DNA from: Clitoria ternatea
Lineage: Eukaryota; Streptophyta; Magnoliopsida; Fabales; Fabaceae
Length of the DNA: 64,000 nucleotides
NCBI GenBank assembly: GCA_037962975.1
Contig: CM075673.1
Location: 154,276,667-154,340,666 of the forward strand
Reading direction: 5' to 3'
The notes under the pieces were generated by a model, which was not told where the DNA came from, searched no databases, and saw only the letters and a list, made by a program, of their open reading frames with translations. Positions within the stretch are counted from its first letter, which is position 1; every line of letters begins with the position of its first letter. A program made the translations under genes and the position numbers. This document shows, piece by piece, positions 47,790 to 59,000 of this stretch.

Positions 47790-48300
47790 CTGGTATCAAA
47801 AGACCTATACATATTCAATATCAATATGTGCATCACGATATCACTATCTTGCAAAACCCTTGATAATTGGTATTACTAATGAATCAATATCAGATAGAGG
47901 TTGGGGAACATACTAGGGACATACCGGTCAACACCTACAATTATGTTAGAAATGTATGTGTTTGTGTTAGCTTTCCCTAAACTTTATACAAAGTATTGAC
48001 ACAAGACGCAAGACATTCGATCATCACTCGACTTTATAAATACCACTCATTTGCTATGCATGAAGTACGTTCAACCTAACTCAAATGCTTGAGCTATGTT
48101 ATTGATATCGTACTGACTTGAGCGCCAGAGTGTCTTTATAGATGACACCTGATTTCGACTCTCAACGTAAGAATTGGTGTGTGAGTTGGATAAAATATTA
48201 CAAGAGTAAGTTTCCTATTAGATAAGGAGATAACACTAGATATCCACTAAACTGGTGTAAGACATTGGACATAAAAGTCTAGTACCATATACCAAACGGA
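47790..48300 (+). repeat. Decayed gypsy LTR fragment
   Basis: TATAAATACCACTC near 48034, then GACTTGAGCGCCAGAGTGTC and GATGACACCTG: the same order of words as 39690-40000, more diverged. Confidence 0.55.
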
Positions 48301-48899
48301 TCATTGACATGCTCGATAGGATACACTAAAGTTATTCCCACAACTATAATTGTTTACATGGAAGTGAGTAGCCAAACACCTCCCACTCTATAAGGCAATC
48401 TGCATAACGTTACCAAGTTGAAGAAAAACTAAGTGGGATATACCTTAGGACATGTGGATACCCCTATATCAGTGACAGACTTCAAGGAAACTCGATGTGG
48501 TCGCTTTACCTAATCCTTGTGACGTGATCATCCACCAGCTTCGAGTGGAGTTATAGGACCTTAGGCAGAGTCAAAGTTAGCCCTACGATAACTAAATGGT
48601 TGTGCCTTAGAAGACTTTGCTTGCCAAACCTCACACCTCCCCCTCTCATCATGAGATGTCTTCATCACCCTAATATTCAACAATATTGATGTATAATAAA
48701 AATTACCAATAGTTTATATATTGGAATGAGAGCCACACACCTTGATATTGGTTTTACAAGCCTTTGATGGCTCTCCAGATTACAAGTTTAACATTCCCTT
48801 TACTTGGAGGTTGATGTAAGCCCCTATACCTAAAATCTTACAGGCCCCATACTTATTCCCTATAGATAAATACACCAGAGAAGTAAATCCTAGTAATGC

Positions 48900-49560
48900 T
48901 TACACTAATGGGTTGATATATCTGGGAGTAGATGACGATATGATGTGCATGATGTTCTCTAGAACTTTAAGGGGAGATGCTTTGATGATGTAACTCTCCT
49001 TTCAACATTGAGTTGGTTCAGGGGCTTTCTTCATAATCCATTTATTGTTGGTTCGATCTTACTAGAGCTGTTAGGTGACATTTCATGATTGTAAAAGATG
49101 CTCCAAAAACCTTTCATACCTTGGCTTGGATCAAGCAGGGAGAGACAAAGTATTTGAAGGACTTTTTGAAAAGGTTTTATAAGGAAAAATTAATCTTTCC
49201 ATGGTTGACAGAGCACATTTAGCTCCACATCACCATTGAAGCTTGGTAATCGAAGGTTTCCTTTACTTTCTATTCAGAGAAGGGTCCACCTTAGAATTTG
49301 GAGGAGTTTAGAAAGAAAATTACTAAGTATGTAGGGGTAGGAGATACATCTCGTTGCCATAGGCTCATCCCCAACTGCTATATTGGCTTCTAAGGAAAAA
49401 TTGAAGCATGAAAGGACCCCTTAGAAGGACCAAGATAAAGATCAACCACCCCACTCAAAGAAGAAAAAAGGTGTTCAACTTCAATCATTACGCCTTACTT
49501 CAACTACCTTAGGGTTATTTCCCATTGGGTTTTCCCTGGCTAGGTCTTAATGAGGCATAC
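48900..49560 (+). pseudogene. Decayed Ty3/gypsy gag
   Basis: Plus-strand frames with several stops read L-R-G-D-A-L, then L-K-D-F-L-K-R-F-Y-K-E-K, W-L-T-E-H-I, Y-S-E-K-G-P-P and L-E-E-F-R-K-K-I-T-K-Y-V. This is the order of gag capsid blocks in gypsy elements (the S-L-K-D-Y...R-F, D-L-T...I, R-P-P...L-D-E-L...A-A-K-Y type). It follows the LTR-like fragment at 47790, as gag would. Frames change at least once. RT was not found; the rest of the element may be lost. Confidence 0.6.
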
Positions 49561-50645
49561 TCTGGTATGGTCTGATGTATATTAAATTAATAAAAGAAGA
49601 TTTACAAACTCTTGTCTATTTTATTTTTTAAAAAGTTCTTATAGGACAATGTCAATTACAAGCTTACCATTTGTATTTTGACATCAAAATCATGTTCTTG
49701 AGAAGGGAGAAGGAAATTGGGGTTAGTTGATAACCAAAGTTTCTTAACTAAGGTCTAAAAAATGTGAAAAAAATAACCCTAGTCAATATGTTCTAATTCT
49801 CTGATAGTGTTTTAACGCTTGAGGTAAAGTTTCCTAAAGCTTTGGGGTAATTTGTAATAAAATAAAATCTGGAGGGTAGTATTCATAATTTACCATTTGA
49901 AATTTATACTAATTTTAACCCTTAGTAATAGGATATGTCGTCACCCATCTTTCTCTTTTGTTTCCCTCACTTTATTCCTTCGACTAAAATAGAGTGCGTG
50001 TCACACTACCTAATTAAAATAGTAAATAAGAAAATAAAAATTATTACACCCCATCATATATATTAAATGAATTCACTAAGTGTCACACACTTGGTTTCCC
50101 TTAAACAATGTCTAATGCATGAGTCTTTAGATAAAAAAAATCTTCGCAAGAGTTAACTTTAACATGATGTAGATGTTTCTGGCTCAAATAAAATTTTATT
50201 TGATGAAGAATGCTTGTGGTTGAAAAGAAAAAGAAAAAACAATTTTGTGCCAATTTGAATTATTATCTTTTAATCACATGTATCCTTCACTTAAAACAAT
50301 CTTTTATGAACAAAATGTATTTACGGTAAGATTAAGTGTCTGTTTGGTAAAAATAACTTAAAATTTATTTAGTAACTTATATCTTTTCAAAAGTTGATAG
50401 AGTTGTTTGATGAATATAAAATAAGAGAAGCTATAGCTTTCAGTGATATGTCAATGAGAAAGAGATGCCCATGTGTGGAGAATGAGTATCAATGAGAAAG
50501 AGATGCTCATGTGTGACAAATGAGTATTGATGAGAAAGTGAGAGAAAAATGGTCTAACATCTATGATTATTGGTTGATATATGTTCGTTTGTTTCTAAAT
50601 TGAAATGATGATTGACCTAGTGATGTTTGATGTTGAATTGATGAT

Positions 50646-50648
<3 letters not shown>
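49561..50648. other. AT-rich intergenic DNA, nothing recognised
   Basis: No ORF with recognisable content. Two partial copies of AATGAGAAAGAGATGC lie near 50453 and 50490. Confidence 0.5.
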
Positions 50649-50698
<50 letters not shown>

Positions 50699-50711
50699 TA
50701 CACACACACAT
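50649..50711. repeat. (TA)n(CA)n compound microsatellite
   Basis: About 16 TA units followed by CA units with interruptions. Confidence 0.95.
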
Positions 50712-50879
50712 ACCTAGTGATGTTTAATGTTGAATTAATTATCGATATGTACCTGATGATGTTTGGGGTTAAATTGATGATAATTGATCTGGTGGTGTTT
50801 GAAATCGAAATGATGAGTTAATATATATGGTCTTGACGATGTTTACACCATTATGTTTTGATTGTAGTATACTAAATTA

Positions 50880-51480
50880 CATAACCCAATAGGTAATACT
50901 TATCTGTAAATTGTTATTTACTACTATGAGTGGTACTCACCCCTTAACTTTCATTTTAGTAAGTTTTCAGGGTGATAATACCGCATGGTGAGCACGAAGG
51001 TGGAAGCAATGCAATGCCAAGGACGGATTTTGTTTTTGTCTATTTTGTGGTAGTGATTGATGTGGACACCCATATAGTGATGTTTTGATTAATATATGAA
51101 GTGTTGGTATGGCCCTTTGATTGGCCTGAATTTGGCAACTTTATGATTTGATGCCAACTGATGATCTTGAAACTTTGGTATGAAGTTTTATTATGTAGGC
51201 GATGCCCTAAGGTTGGTATTCCTTGGATCTCAACTCATATCTCTATATATGGGAAGAGAATAATACCCTGTTCATTATTGAGGACCTGTAGTTTGGGTAG
51301 GTCCACTCTTAAGTCTGTTAAGGCTTGTAGGTTATGTTTTCGCTGTGTATTATTAAGACGTGTATCGCTTAGGTTCTTGGATTAATCCGTCAGGGTGGTT
51401 GTGCTTGTGAAAAATTTTCTCTAATTTTTAGTAAACCTTGGGAATTAATTCTAGGATTTAAGAGGAATGCCGCAAGAAAA
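50880..51480 (+). repeat. Possible old gypsy LTR end
   Basis: GTGGTACTCACCCCTTAAC followed by TTTTCAGGGTGATAATACCG resembles the CTCACCC...TTTTCAG phrase near the 3' side of Solo2 (about 53006) and of the other gypsy LTRs. No ends or TSD were found. Confidence 0.35.
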
Positions 51481-51812
51481 GTCATAAACTACCCACTTTT
51501 TAAAAACTACCTAATGGTTTTTTTATTAATTGTTTAAATATCATTTTTACCTTTATATTCTTTTGAAAATGATAACTTTTACTCTTTACATAATTGTAAT
51601 GTCATATGTATTTGAAGTCTTTTAACATAACTTAAACTAACTTTACAAAATAGTTATATTTCAATAATCTATATATCTAAAATACTATAAGCTATCTAAA
51701 AAACTATAAACTATGAATCATAATAAGAATGAGTTCAAAACTGTCTTACATAAAACTAACAGATTAATTATTAATTTTTACTTATTAAAAAAATATCAAC
51801 ATGTGTGTGGTA

Positions 51813-53145
51813 TGTAACATCATAAAAATAGGATTTATTATTAAAACATGGTTTAAAGAGGGATTTAAAGGAAAATGGGAGATTAATTAGAACAATTGTC
51901 AAAATGAGGAATACGTCCCCAACATTTTCCGTAATGACCAATGCGTCCCTAAGTTGTTTTGAAACTAAAAATTCTTCTCTTTTCTTCTCCAAACTTTCGT
52001 GAGATAGAGAGAATTATTTTTTCCTTTATTCTCTTCTTCATTTCATCCAAAATCACCATCTCTAATCCTTTTCTTTTCCAATTTTTATTGCAAATCATCA
52101 AATTGAAGAGGAAATCAATCATCTTCTCCACTTTTTCTCTTCACTTGAGCAGCTTAGATTAAAGGGGGAGAGAAAGAGTTTGAATTCTCCAATTCAAGGT
52201 AGCTTTGAAAGATTTTGGAGCTAGAAGTTGATTTGGAGCTTGAGAATAGCGGGCATAATATATTTGATAGCTCGAGGAGCTTCTGGAATTGTTTATTCCA
52301 GGTAGGGGGAGCGTTTACATTTTAAATGCATAGTTTATGAACGGATTTGGGATAGTATTGTTATATTTAATGAGAAATCCTGAATATATAATATGTGTGA
52401 CATATTTGTGATATGATATCTTCTGTTCATATATGATTGATATTGAGAAATTGAATTGGTATGAGATATATTGTATGTGTGAACTTATTGTGATTCCTAT
52501 GCATGAAATGCAGTAGGAAAAATGATGATTATATAAGTATATGTATATGCATGAGATGCAATTGTATACCACATGGGATGCTTGTATGAAGAATAAATAT
52601 AAAATATGATGTGGTTTCGAGGATTCCACAAAAGACCTTGAGTGAGACTCAAGACAAACCTCTTGAGCGGGGCTCGGGGTTTAGCCCGTGACACTACCGT
52701 TGTCGCTGAGAGTGATTGTGTCACATGAGAGGGCAAACAGTTTGGTACCAGTAAAATGGCCGGATCAGCTGAGAGCTGAGTATATGGCTGAGAGCAGTGT
52801 TGCAACATAAATTAAAACTTAATAATGGATCCAATCGATTGAGCATGTTTTATGCATTGATGAATATTGTTGGGAATAACATGATTACATCATCATTTGA
52901 GAATATATGAATGAATGAAATCTGATGAGATTATTTGATAGTGAATATGATTTATATGTGTTAGTGAATTGGATATGTAATCCAATTCAATAACTGTCAT
53001 TTAACATGTAGTATGCTCACCCCTATTTGTGGTTATGTTTTCAGTGGATATAGGAAGAAGTGAAGGCTTATGAAGTGTCACTCAGCACAAAGATAAAGTA
53101 TTATATACATATGTTTGTACATAGTATGTGTAGTAGTATCGTTAC
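51813..53145 (+). mobile_element. Solo2: solo gypsy LTR, first part
   Basis: It begins TGTAACATC at 51813, preceded by tggta (51808-51812). The sequence from about 52300 on (GGTAGGGGGAGCGTT, CAGCTGAGAGCTGAG, GCTCACCCC...TTTTCAG) is the reverse complement of Solo1 segments, giving sense on the plus strand. It is split at 53145 by Gyp3; the empty site reads through as TATCGTTACGCCTTGGCCGG, matching Solo1 across the joint. Confidence 0.7.
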
Positions 53146-55505
53146 TGTAACGTCCTAAGTTATTTTTACATTTATTTTTATTCAAACTATTACATTTTAC
53201 AATAAATTTTTCCTTTTCTTGAAAATTAATTGATATTTAGGGAAAAACAATTTAATTGAACACAGCGGATGAGAGAAAGGGAAATCAGGGCGTCTCGCTT
53301 GAGCGAGGCCCCTACTCGTCTAAGTGAGATTCCGGACTCTCACTTAGACGAGGTGCTATTCATTGAACGAACACCTTTCTCACATCGGATTAAACGAACG
53401 TGCAACCGGACTCCCAAAACTTCGCTCTAACAAATGGTTTTGCGAACTCAAAGAATTACCATAAAAGCATATGCAAATAACAGTAATAGATTTTTGAAAT
53501 ATATTTTCATTCGATCCGGTCTTACTTAAACATAACTAATAATTTATAATACAAAGTTTTGTACACACATAAGACTACAAAGAGTCACTCAATTTCATTT
53601 GGACCCTGGCACTGTTCTCCCCTTTGGTGCAGCTCCACGGCTTCTTCCCCCTCCCTGCCTCTGGTTACTAAAAAAAAATGTGCAAGGGTGAGTGTTTGGC
53701 ATAATAATTAATTTAGAACGGATCTTAACAAATACACATGCATATCTATACATACACATCAAGCATTACCCCTAAATAAACATACTGAAACACAGAGTAT
53801 TTCATGCAGTCACCGTATTAAACCAACTACACAATTCTATCCATTTACTCACATTCATCGCATTCATTACATACATCACATTCATTACATACATCATGAT
53901 CACAACTGACTCTCATATAATCTGACTCCTAGTATCCGGATACTAAAGGATTGGCCTTCAGCTGGGGGTCCTACTTGACACCCCGTGAACCCTGCTTGGT
54001 TCACTGAGTCCTGCTTGACTCTCCACCTCGACCACTGGGTCCTACTTGACCACTGGGTAGCTCAACTGGGCACAAAAACCACGGGAGCCGGAAATGAGGG
54101 GCTATCATATACCGTCGGCCATCCCATACCACGTAATCATTCAACAATTTACCTTTCTCACAATAATATCAATTTCTCATCAATCGGGTAGCCTGCTTGC
54201 TAACCCAACGTCATATAACACTGATCATTTCTCATTAGATATCAATTTTCTCATCCCTCGGGTAGCCTGCTTGCTAACCCGGAGTCGCATAACACTGATT
54301 ACGTCAATATTAAATATTTCAAGATCATGCATGATAACTCAACCACACACCCAATTCTCAACTCATCAATGTACACTATCACACATGCACAAGTATAAAC
54401 ACACAATTACGTTTAACAACATTTTCCCCTTAGTCTGTTTACGTTACCTTAAAGATCTGAATAAGAAGTAAGTCCTATTCTAATTAATTATAACCCGAAC
54501 ACCCCCCTTACACTGATTCCACGCTTCGATGATCTGTTCTTTGTGTTGATTCTTTCCTCCGAGCACTGGTTTCGCAGTCTCAACTCCTTCACTCAGTCTT
54601 CCCTGCTTAGCCTACTACCTACGGATCATGAATTACAGCTTCATCACTTCAACGTCCTTAGTTCATGGACAACATTTGGGTTCACACTCACAGAGGAGTG
54701 GAGAACAGCCACGAATATAGCCATGCATGGCCCTTAACAGCTAAAGAATAAAAGAAATAAGGGAATCATAATTGGAACGGATCAGTAGACTCACCTTGAA
54801 GTCTCGATCACAGGAATGGGGTTAAATTGAAGTTCAGACACAAATGGAGTCTTACTCCAGTGCATGCAGATCAGCGTTAAGAGAGAAGAGAAAAACGGAA
54901 GAGAAGGAACAAACTGATGGCAAAGGTAACTTGTGAATAATCCAGAGGGAAGGAAGAGAATCTCCATATACATATAACTCATGGGCAAGATCATCTTTTC
55001 CTTTATTTTATTTGTCTTCTTACTAAATTTAATCAGTTTCACCATTTTAAAATATTGCATGGTTATCAAATCAATTACACGTGTTTATCCCTTCAACGTC
55101 CAAGTGGTCATAATCCTCTAATAATTCGCAAGAGTATAGGCCCGATATAAATATCGGCCCCGTCGTCCTAACTTAATGTTCATACCTCGGAAATCCGAGC
55201 TACAACTTGAGAGGTCGGATACTTTATCCGTGCTCACCTCTTAATTACTTGTATCCGTTGTCTCCATCATTATGAGGTTAATCCGGGCTAGGACACCGTG
55301 TGAGGCGCTCTCCTCACAACGGTTGGACCAGACCGCCTAGCCTTGCCCGCTCTTCCTTACTCATCCGATCTTAAGCTCTGCCTGTCCGCGCTTCTGAGAC
55401 CGATCTCGACACCGACTCATACAGAATAAATACCAAATAGAATTTCTAAACATTCACTAACATTTCCCATTTCATAATTTTTATTAAAACATCAGGGATG
55501 TTACA
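53146..55505 (-). repeat. Gyp3 3' LTR (2360 bp)
   Basis: It carries two GCTTGAGCGA-type sites near 53290-53345, a direct repeat built on GGGTAGCCTGCTTGCTAACC at 54186 and 54259, and short repeats of TCCTACTTGACC type at 53968-54060. ORFs such as 54094-54471 and 54791-55069 recur in the other LTR because the LTRs are copies; nothing suggests they are genes. Confidence 0.93.
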
Positions 55506-55526
55506 CTCACCCCCCCCTAAAAGGAG
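55506..55526 (-). other. Gyp3 polypurine tract
   Basis: The minus strand reads CTTTTAGGGGGGGGTGAG next to the LTR end at 55505. Confidence 0.75.
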
Positions 55527-55541
55527 ATTTCGTCCCCGAAA

Positions 55542-56490
55542 TTAGTGTTCCGGTTGAAAAAGATGAGGGTACATCCGCCTCATATCGGATTCTAACTCCC
55601 AAGTGTAGTTCATCCAATGTAAATTCTGCCACTTCACCTTCACCAGCGGTACCTCCTTGTTCCTTAAATGTTTGGTTTGGTGCTCTTCAATGCTAACCGG
55701 TACAGCCTCCACTGTCAGGTTTTTCTTCACTTCAATGGAATCACTCGGTACAATCATTGTATCACACGGAATGTAGGCTCGCAGTTGTGATACGTGGAAC
55801 ACGTTGTGGATGTTAGTCAATGATTGGGGAAGATCCAGCCGATATGCAACTTCACCAATCCGCTCTAGTATTTGGTATGGTCCAATATACTTCGGATTAA
55901 GCTTTTGACTTTTCAAGATTCGACCTACACCCTTGGTTGGCGAAATTCTTAGGAACACCCAATCACCCACTTGGAATTCAAGGGGTCTATGCCGATTGTC
56001 ATAATAGCTCTTTTACCGGTCTTGAGCAATTTTTATCTTCTCTCGGATTAAAATGATTTGTTCGTTCATCTCTTGAATCATCTCAGGCCCCAGATGAAGG
56101 GCATCGCCGTTCTCATTCCAACATAATGGGGTACGACATTTCCGACCATAAAGAGCTTCATACGGAGCCATTCCAATGCTGCTGTGGTAACTGTTATTAT
56201 ATGCAAATTCCACCAAGGGCAAGTATTTCTCCCATGATCCGCCCTGCTCCAGCACACATGCTCTTAACATATCTTCAAGAGTCTGTATAGTCCGTTCTGA
56301 TTGACCATCGGTTTGGGGATGGTAAGCCGAACTCAATTTAAGCTCAGTACCCAATTGTTGTTGCAAACTCCCCCAAAACCTTGAAGTAAATCGGGGATCC
56401 CGATCGGAGATAATGCTTGAGGGCACACCATGCAGTCGTACAACCTCAGCAATGTACAACTTAGCTAATCGATCTAACGACCACTCTAAT
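55542..56490 (-). pseudogene. Gyp3 integrase, C-terminal two thirds with chromodomain-like tail
   Basis: 56013-56459 reads A-E-V-V-R-L-H-G-V-P-S-S-I-I-S-D-R-D-P-R-F-T-S and T-D-G-Q-S-E-R-T, including the second catalytic aspartate and the region up to the glutamate. A stop at 56013 separates it from 55542-55970 (W-V-F-L-R-I-S-P, H-N-V-F-H-V-S-Q-L-R, then V-P-L-V-K-V-K-W in the tail). The zinc-binding N-terminus and first catalytic aspartate are missing: the frame starts abruptly at W-S-L-D-R-L (about 56490), fused to the end of RNase H. Confidence 0.9.
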
Positions 56491-56925
56491 ATTCATATCC
56501 CTAAAGCTTTCTAGCAGTTCTTGTTCTTTGCCCAATAAGTAAGCCACGTGTAATACCTTCCTGCTTAGTGTATCCGCTACAACATTTGCTTTGCCCGGGT
56601 GATACTTTAAATCTAAGTCGTAATCCTTCAGATACTCCATCTATCTCCTTTGTCTCATATTTAGCTTCTTTTGATCAAATAAATACTTTAAACTCTTGTG
56701 GTCACTAAATACTACAAAGCGAGCTCCATACAGGTAATGGCGCCAAATCTTCAGTGCGTACACTACTGCTGCGAGTTCCAGGTCATGGGTCGGGTAATTC
56801 TCCTCATGTGGCCTCAATTGCCTTGAAGCATAGGCAATTGCTCGATCCGATTGCATCAACACACACCCCAATCCAAATTTGGATGCATCACAATATACTA
56901 CAACTCCTTCATCATATTAAGTAGT
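56491..56925 (-). pseudogene. Gyp3 RNase H remnant
   Basis: Y-C-D-A-S-K-F-G-L-G-C-V-L-M near 56890, H-D-L-E-L-A-A-V-V-Y-A-L-K-I-W-R-H-Y near 56770, S-D-H-K-S-L-K-Y-L-F near 56690, a stop at 56641, then G-K-A-N-V-V-A-D-T-L-S-R-K. It breaks off on both sides: upstream into unknown sequence at about 56930, downstream into integrase. Confidence 0.88.
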
Positions 56926-56929
56926 GTAA

Positions 56930-58510
56930 GTACCAGTGCAGAAGTCAAGCATTGCTTCACAGTTTGGAAACCTAATTCGCATCTTCTCGGCCACACAACC
57001 GGACTCTCCTTTGGTTTATCTTATTTCCTTAATTCCTATCGATACTTCATCAATTCCTCACTAAGTGTACCTTAGGAGGGACTCGAGCTATCTAATTTCC
57101 TTTTAAGGTCCTCTTTTCTTTAAAAGAAATCTAGCAATAATTCACAATAACTACCATGCCACAATATTTACTTTTCTATACTCATTATTCGTCAGTTACC
57201 AAACCTCATCTCTATTTGTTCCTCATTTCTAATCATTTACTAATTTCAGAAATACGAACCATACATTTCTCTTTTCTAAATCTGATCACTCAAGATTGGC
57301 TACAACATGTTTGTCTCCTCGACTCCACACGACCTCAACTACCAGTGTAACTACCTGAGGTGATCAGTCTCAGGAGTTCAACACTCTGTAGTTAAGTCAT
57401 GTGAAAGTCGGGTATACAATTCAACTATTTACATCATAATTCATTTCCCTATGTCTATTGGCACCTCTATATTGAATTAGTGTTAAAAGGAACCCACGGT
57501 GGCCAGCCGCTATGATTCCCATGTAACACTAATAACGACTAGGTAAAACTTCTCTTCATTCTTATTATCTATCTGCTTAATTACCTTTTAATCACATCCT
57601 TTTAGTGTCATCCAATCTCTACTTCTCTTATCATGTACGTAACAGTCCGGTGTACATATACTTCACTTGACCATCATTCATATGATATATCCTCCTAGTC
57701 CTTTCTTGAGTAAAATATCGCCTCACCAATTATATCACTGAAAATTATTACTAGCCACTCCTCTTCTATTACCTTCAACTTGTACAGGTATTCTTACACC
57801 GTCATTCATCAATTACTCATAATTTCTCTTAATATCCATTAATCAATCGTCTAACAATAGGAATATGACATACCTATAGCACTTAATTAAATCTGCTTCA
57901 TAAAAACAGTATAGGAGGTTCACCCCTCCTAAAAAGTTAACCTTACGACAACGTTGCTAATTCTCATTACATCATCATTCATCCATTCAATCCTCTATCC
58001 TCCAACATCATAAAATCAACATTCTTTAATCACAAGTACCATTGCACCTAATCTCTTAAACTACGTCCAACCATCATCTCTTGATTTATTCATAAACTCC
58101 TTCTATTTACTCATATCATCAATGGTTCTTTAACTTTAAACTCAATACGAGACAGTTTATTACTACAATTCATTCCTTCATCCTGAGGATTTTTCGTATT
58201 GTCCATCAAGTAGATTCAACACCAAAAATGAGCAACTAACATTTATCATCGTTCATACAAGGTAGAAGGATATAGGGAATTCACCCTTCCAAAGAATAAT
58301 CGTATTAGAGAATTCATCAACTTATTTTATTCTATGCATTGTCAAACTTCAGTATTCAAACAAACTTATAGCTACCAACACACTTACTATTCTCATTTCA
58401 CTACGAGATTTAACCTTTATGAGCTATACCCATTTGTAGATGTTCACTTCAATATGCACATATACACACATACATATATATATGCTTACTTTAAATATCA
58501 TTTCCAATTC
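56930..58510. other. Unknown 1.6-kb internal segment of Gyp3
   Basis: It replaces the gag C-terminus, protease and RT. It is pyrimidine-rich on the plus strand, without a convincing ORF on either strand. Two related blocks occur, TATAGGAGGTTCACCCCTCC near 57910 and TATAGGGAATTCACCCTTCC near 58270, about 360 bases apart. Origin not recognised. Confidence 0.7.
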
Positions 58511-58516
58511 AATCTG

Positions 58517-58774
58517 TCATTCATGTGGTTCATCTCTTAGTTGGTAAGTAGCAAATAGAACCTTTTGCTCTTTAGAGCACTCAAAATATTCAAAAGCCTG
58601 TTCAATATCCCTAATCCAGATATATGCCCCGTCATAGTCATGTCCCCCTTTGTAAGTCGGAGGATTCCTTTTCAGGAATTTATCCAGAGTGGGACCGGAC
58701 TCGGTCCTACTCATCAGCTGAGTAAATCTAGAGAAGAAATCATCTCCTCCCCCAGAACTGGTCTCTCCGGCCAT
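58517..58774 (-). pseudogene. Gyp3 gag N-terminus, truncated
   Basis: A start at 58774 (M-A-G-E-T-S-S-G-G-G-D-D-F-F) is followed by F-L-K-R-N-P-P-T-Y-K-G-G, A-Y-I-W-I-R-D-I-E and V-L-F-A-T-Y-Q-L-R-D-E, the start of a gypsy capsid. It stops at 58517 where the unknown segment begins. An upstream in-frame ATG at 58816 is less likely as start, because M-A-G matches the usual gag opening. Confidence 0.85.
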
Positions 58775-58986
58775 TGTAATTCTACAATGAGCAAACACAT
58801 CACCATTAATATCCAAGATTAGTCAGGGGATTGTAAACTTACCTTATATTCATAGACTACAACGCCAGTGGAGTGTCAAGGGAACGGTGCCAGACACACG
58901 TAATCTCAACACAACAAAATGCAATCAACTTTCATAAAATTACCACAATCATTAGATCGGCCCACACACCGGCTCTAGAAAGAACC

Positions 58987-58998
58987 GCTCTGATACCA
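58987..58998 (-). other. Gyp3 primer binding site, initiator tRNA-Met
   Basis: TGGTATCAGAGC on the minus strand two bases inside the 5' LTR at 59001. Intact. Confidence 0.93.
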
Positions 58999-59000
58999 AG

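Noticed and set aside
51161..51385. 74-residue cysteine- and arginine-rich ORF
   Set aside because: No family features; the region resembles an old LTR end.
54094..54471. 125-residue ORF with an almost identical copy at 59948-60325
   Set aside because: Both copies lie in the two LTRs of Gyp3, so duplication explains the conservation. No protein features are seen.
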